Made by a program: the position numbers and the translations under genes. From the NCBI GenBank assembly GCA_965276675.1, contig OZ255624.1:1426001-1490000 (forward strand): a stretch of 64,000 nucleotides of DNA, written 5' to 3'. A model generated the notes under the pieces. The model did no database searches. It had not been told where the DNA came from and worked only from the letters and a program-made list of their open reading frames with translations. Shown piece after piece: positions 62,177-64,000 of this stretch; position 1 is the stretch's first letter, and every line of letters starts with the position of its first letter. The stretch is from G965276675 sp965276675 (lineage in GTDB: Bacteria > Acidobacteriota > Terriglobia > Terriglobales > Acidobacteriaceae).

Positions 62177-62554
62177 ATGTCCTCTAAAACTGAATCTCTC
62201 ATGATCCTGATTGCGGGTCCCTATCGCTCGGGAACCGGCGACGACCCTGCATTGATGGAAGCGAATCTGCGTACCCTCGAATCCGTAGCTCTGCCGCTAT
62301 ACCGAGCGGGGCATATCCCCCTCATTGGAGAGTGGCTTGCCCTCCCGCTGCTAAGAGAAGCTGGCTCGAAACGCCCGGGGGACGCGATCTATGACGAGAT
62401 TCTCTACCCCATCGCAAACCGGCTCATTACACGATGCGATGCCGTGCTTCGTCTTCCGGGATCTTCCAGGGGCGCAGATGAAGACGTTCGGCTTGCCCGG
62501 GAACGTGGCCTGCCGGTGTGGAACGACTTGACCGAGGTTCCCGGATGCAGATAG
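62177..62554 (+). CDS. nucleoside 2-deoxyribosyltransferase-like / DUF4406 protein
   Basis: A 125-residue protein from ATG 62177, with GGGAG upstream. MILIAGPYRSGTGDDPALME opens a Rossmann-like fold as in nucleoside 2-deoxyribosyltransferases; LPLYRAGHIPLIGEWL and CDAVLRLPGSSRGADEDVRL complete it (the catalytic loop GSSRGADED resembles GxSxGxxxE). The size fits the family. It follows the NUDIX gene by 19 bp. Exact substrate is unknown. Confidence 0.8.
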   Translation: MSSKTESLMILIAGPYRSGTGDDPALMEANLRTLESVALPLYRAGHIPLIGEWLALPLLREAGSKRPGDAIYDEILYPIANRLITRCDAVLRLPGSSRGADEDVRLARERGLPVWNDLTEVPGCR

Positions 62555-62589
62555 GTCCCGAGAAACGCCGATAGCGGAAGTTGAAGTGC

Positions 62590-62960
62590 TCGGGCCAGCA
62601 GCGTCGCTCCGACCGGTTCATTACAATGGACAGTTTGTGACGGCCTCGTCCCCTTCTGCATTTCCGTATGTGGTAGATCAGCCTGACAACGCTATGCGAG
62701 TAGAGCGGCTGGGAATCACCCGGACAGTCGCGCGGGTAGACTACTCCGCTGCGAGAGCGGCAAAAGAATTGGGCGCTCCTTTGGCTGACGGACAATATGC
62801 CGAGCGCGCAAAAACTGTTGGACGTGAAATCGCCAGTGAGAACGGCGCAGCGTCGTCTTGCAATTACTCGGAAAGACTACGCATGTCCAGGCAGCCGTGG
62901 CCAAAGATGAGGCGCATTATGCGCTCCAAGACGCCGGTTCTCGCTCCGTAAGGTGCGTGC
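62590..62960 (+). pseudogene. remnant of a family-1 (UGT-type) glycosyltransferase C-terminus
   Basis: An open stretch reads FPYVVDQPDNAMRVERLGIT, then RAAKELGAPLADGQYAERAK and VGREIASENG. This matches the nucleotide-sugar-binding end of UGT-type glycosyltransferases (DQPDNAxRVxRLG, then RAAxxLxxLLxDxxYAxRAxxVG). The N-terminal domain and the PSPG-like His/Gly region are absent. The frame then runs into unrelated sequence. It is a fossil fragment; no function is expected. Confidence 0.65.
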
Positions 62961-63499
62961 TGTATCTAACGAGCGTACAACAAGGCCGAGCGAATCTAAG
63001 CGCATCGGAGAGCCTAATCTAAACTCATCGAACTGACCGACGCCTGCGGTCTTGCATCGTAGAGAAAGCAGCCGTCGTTTCAAAACACAAAGGTTCGAGG
63101 GTCCGAACGGTACGTGTGACCTCATATTCTTAGAGGTCGCGTTCATGAAAATCATCTGTGGGTTGAGTTCCTAGACGAAACGGTTTGCGGTGACGGCAGG
63201 TATTTCACGGACCGCACGTTCATTAATTGAACCCTCGCGAATACAGTGGCAACGCTGTGATATCGGAGCTGACCGGAATGTATGGCTGCCGTCATGTGCT
63301 CTGTGGTCACGCCCGCCAAACCGCCAACTACCTGCACGTTGTCGGACTACTAGGACCACACAATGGAGATTCACCGGTCTAATTCGAGAGTGCCGTGCTA
63401 CTCGGACCTCATCACACACGCCCAATACCCCGCGGAGGATGTCGCTTGAGTTTGCGTCAAAACCTTGATTTGGAAGTTTGGAAGATCGATCCACGTTTC
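62961..63499. other. 539-bp stretch with no recognisable gene
   Basis: Open frames here are short and read as random sequence. The minus-strand text near 63150-63340 has a weak protein-like tone (QVVGGLAGVTTEHMTAAIHS) but no family or start signal. The region is probably decayed DNA continuous with the glycosyltransferase remnant. Confidence 0.5.
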
Positions 63500-63877
63500 C
63501 TAAGATTTCTTGGAGGCGAAACCAGTTTCGCCGCCCTTAAAAGGCGGCGTGAAAGCACAAATCAAGCGCGTCGGCTGCTCTGCGATGAAAGAGAAACGCT
63601 CGTGTTTCGTTGCAGCCCAAAGAGTACCGGGTAGGATACTATGTACTAAGCCCGTTTGAAGATCGGTGAGAATTGCTTTGCCTTCCAAACAGTAGGCCAC
63701 CTCAATGTGCTCGTCGTAGCCATACACCTCTTCGATACCAGGTTGGATCACAATATCCGTCAGCGTCACGCCCGCCATATCGGACTCAAGAAGAAATCGT
63801 ACGGTATCGTACGCATGAGTGCAGACATGTCGATCGGTATTCAGCAATGCTTCTTTGGTCTTGATCAGTAGGGCCAT
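63500..63877 (-). CDS. EctC-like cupin (ectoine synthase family)
   Basis: A 125-residue protein from ATG 63877 (an ATG five codons earlier is possible). It follows the EctC template: IKTKEALLNTDRHV at the start, VRFLLESDMAGVTLTDIVIQ, PGIEEVYGYDEHIEVAYCLE and GKAILTD in the cupin core, LPGTLWAATKHERFSF, then RLICAFTPPFKGGE. Ectoine synthase closes N-acetyl-diaminobutyrate to ectoine. The ectA and ectB partners are not in the window. EctC-like proteins also act in other biosyntheses, and the gene immediately upstream on this strand is a different, cut-off coding sequence, so the ectoine assignment is unproven. Confidence 0.75.
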   Translation of the reverse strand: MALLIKTKEALLNTDRHVCTHAYDTVRFLLESDMAGVTLTDIVIQPGIEEVYGYDEHIEVAYCLEGKAILTDLQTGLVHSILPGTLWAATKHERFSFIAEQPTRLICAFTPPFKGGETGFASKKS

Positions 63878-63940
63878 CTGACTACTATGCATGAGTCGAT
63901 TCTACTGGACTCGCTATTCGCTAAATATTCCCACTCAATT

Positions 63941-64000
63941 CTATGCCGTTTGTAGATGCCGGTGCACAAACTGAATTGCCATCGCGCCTTCACCTACGGC
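63941..64000 (-). CDS. C-terminal end of a gene entering from the right (partial)
   Basis: On the minus strand the final bases read AVGEGAMAIQFVHRHLQT-Ala and stop at 63941-63943. The helical, uninterrupted text suggests a real protein tail about 60 bp upstream of the EctC-like gene and on the same strand, so the two may be cotranscribed. Nineteen codons are not enough to name a family. Confidence 0.4.
   Translation of the reverse strand, partial: AVGEGAMAIQFVHRHLQTA

Overview
The window looks like a chromosomal segment from a soil acidobacterium of the Terriglobales/Acidobacteriaceae type. This is inferred from gene content: a very large Oar-type TonB-dependent receptor with a carboxypeptidase-regulatory N-terminal domain, several secreted TPR proteins, a multihaem cytochrome-TPR protein, small Ala/Lys-rich basic proteins, and GC-rich coding throughout. 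No rRNA, intact tRNA or CRISPR array was seen.

Layout. (1) 1-1651: a secreted protein. (2) 1.7-6.5 kb: a graveyard of mobile DNA, with a broken winged-helix/replication-initiator-like gene, iteron-like direct repeats of 11 and about 24 bp, a broken small basic protein and a decayed TniA/TniB transposition module. (3) 6.6-13.3 kb, minus strand: a frameshifted multihaem cytochrome-TPR gene, a TPR protein and a TonB-dependent receptor. (4) 13.5-24.1 kb, plus strand: a sugar locus with a GntR/LacI-type hybrid regulator, TPR protein, PfkB kinase-HAD phosphatase fusion, GmhA-like sugar-phosphate isomerase, cupin isomerase-like protein, secreted GH32 fructan hydrolase, MFS sugar porter and a conserved protein of unknown function. 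(5) 24.1-28.1 kb, minus strand: a CUT2-type sugar ABC transporter operon led by a lactonase-family amidohydrolase. It is truncated at one end, and the amidohydrolase is frameshifted.

(6) 28.1-60.5 kb: an integrative and conjugative element or integrated plasmid. It starts with a small DNA-binding protein, a tyrosine integrase and a 58-nt tRNA-Leu 3' fragment (attachment site). An XRE regulator, a VirB/Trb-like type IV secretion operon (virB2-3-4-9-10, lipoprotein, virB5-6-8, ssb, virB11), a ribbon-helix-helix relaxosome protein, a VirD4/TrwB coupling protein and a MobF relaxase-helicase follow. The cargo is defensive: a YhcG-type PDDEXK nuclease, a four-gene Qat system (qatA-D), a broken SRAP gene and a SIR2-HerA pair. 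ArdC-like antirestriction, a small conserved protein and a ParB-like protein close the block, which ends in a strong terminator. (7) 60.7-64 kb: a DeoR repressor divergent from a NUDIX hydrolase and a deoxyribosyltransferase-like gene, then a glycosyltransferase remnant and an EctC-like cupin.

A recurring theme is gene breakage: 1-nt slips in G6 runs, 14- and 16-bp tandem duplications, an in-frame amber codon in virB8, and a 1-nt insertion near the start of qatA. If real, the element is probably unable to transfer itself, and its Qat system may be impaired. Some single-base lesions could instead be sequence errors. The most novel-looking functional unit is the kinase-phosphatase fusion with a GmhA-like isomerase and cupin next to fructan utilisation genes.
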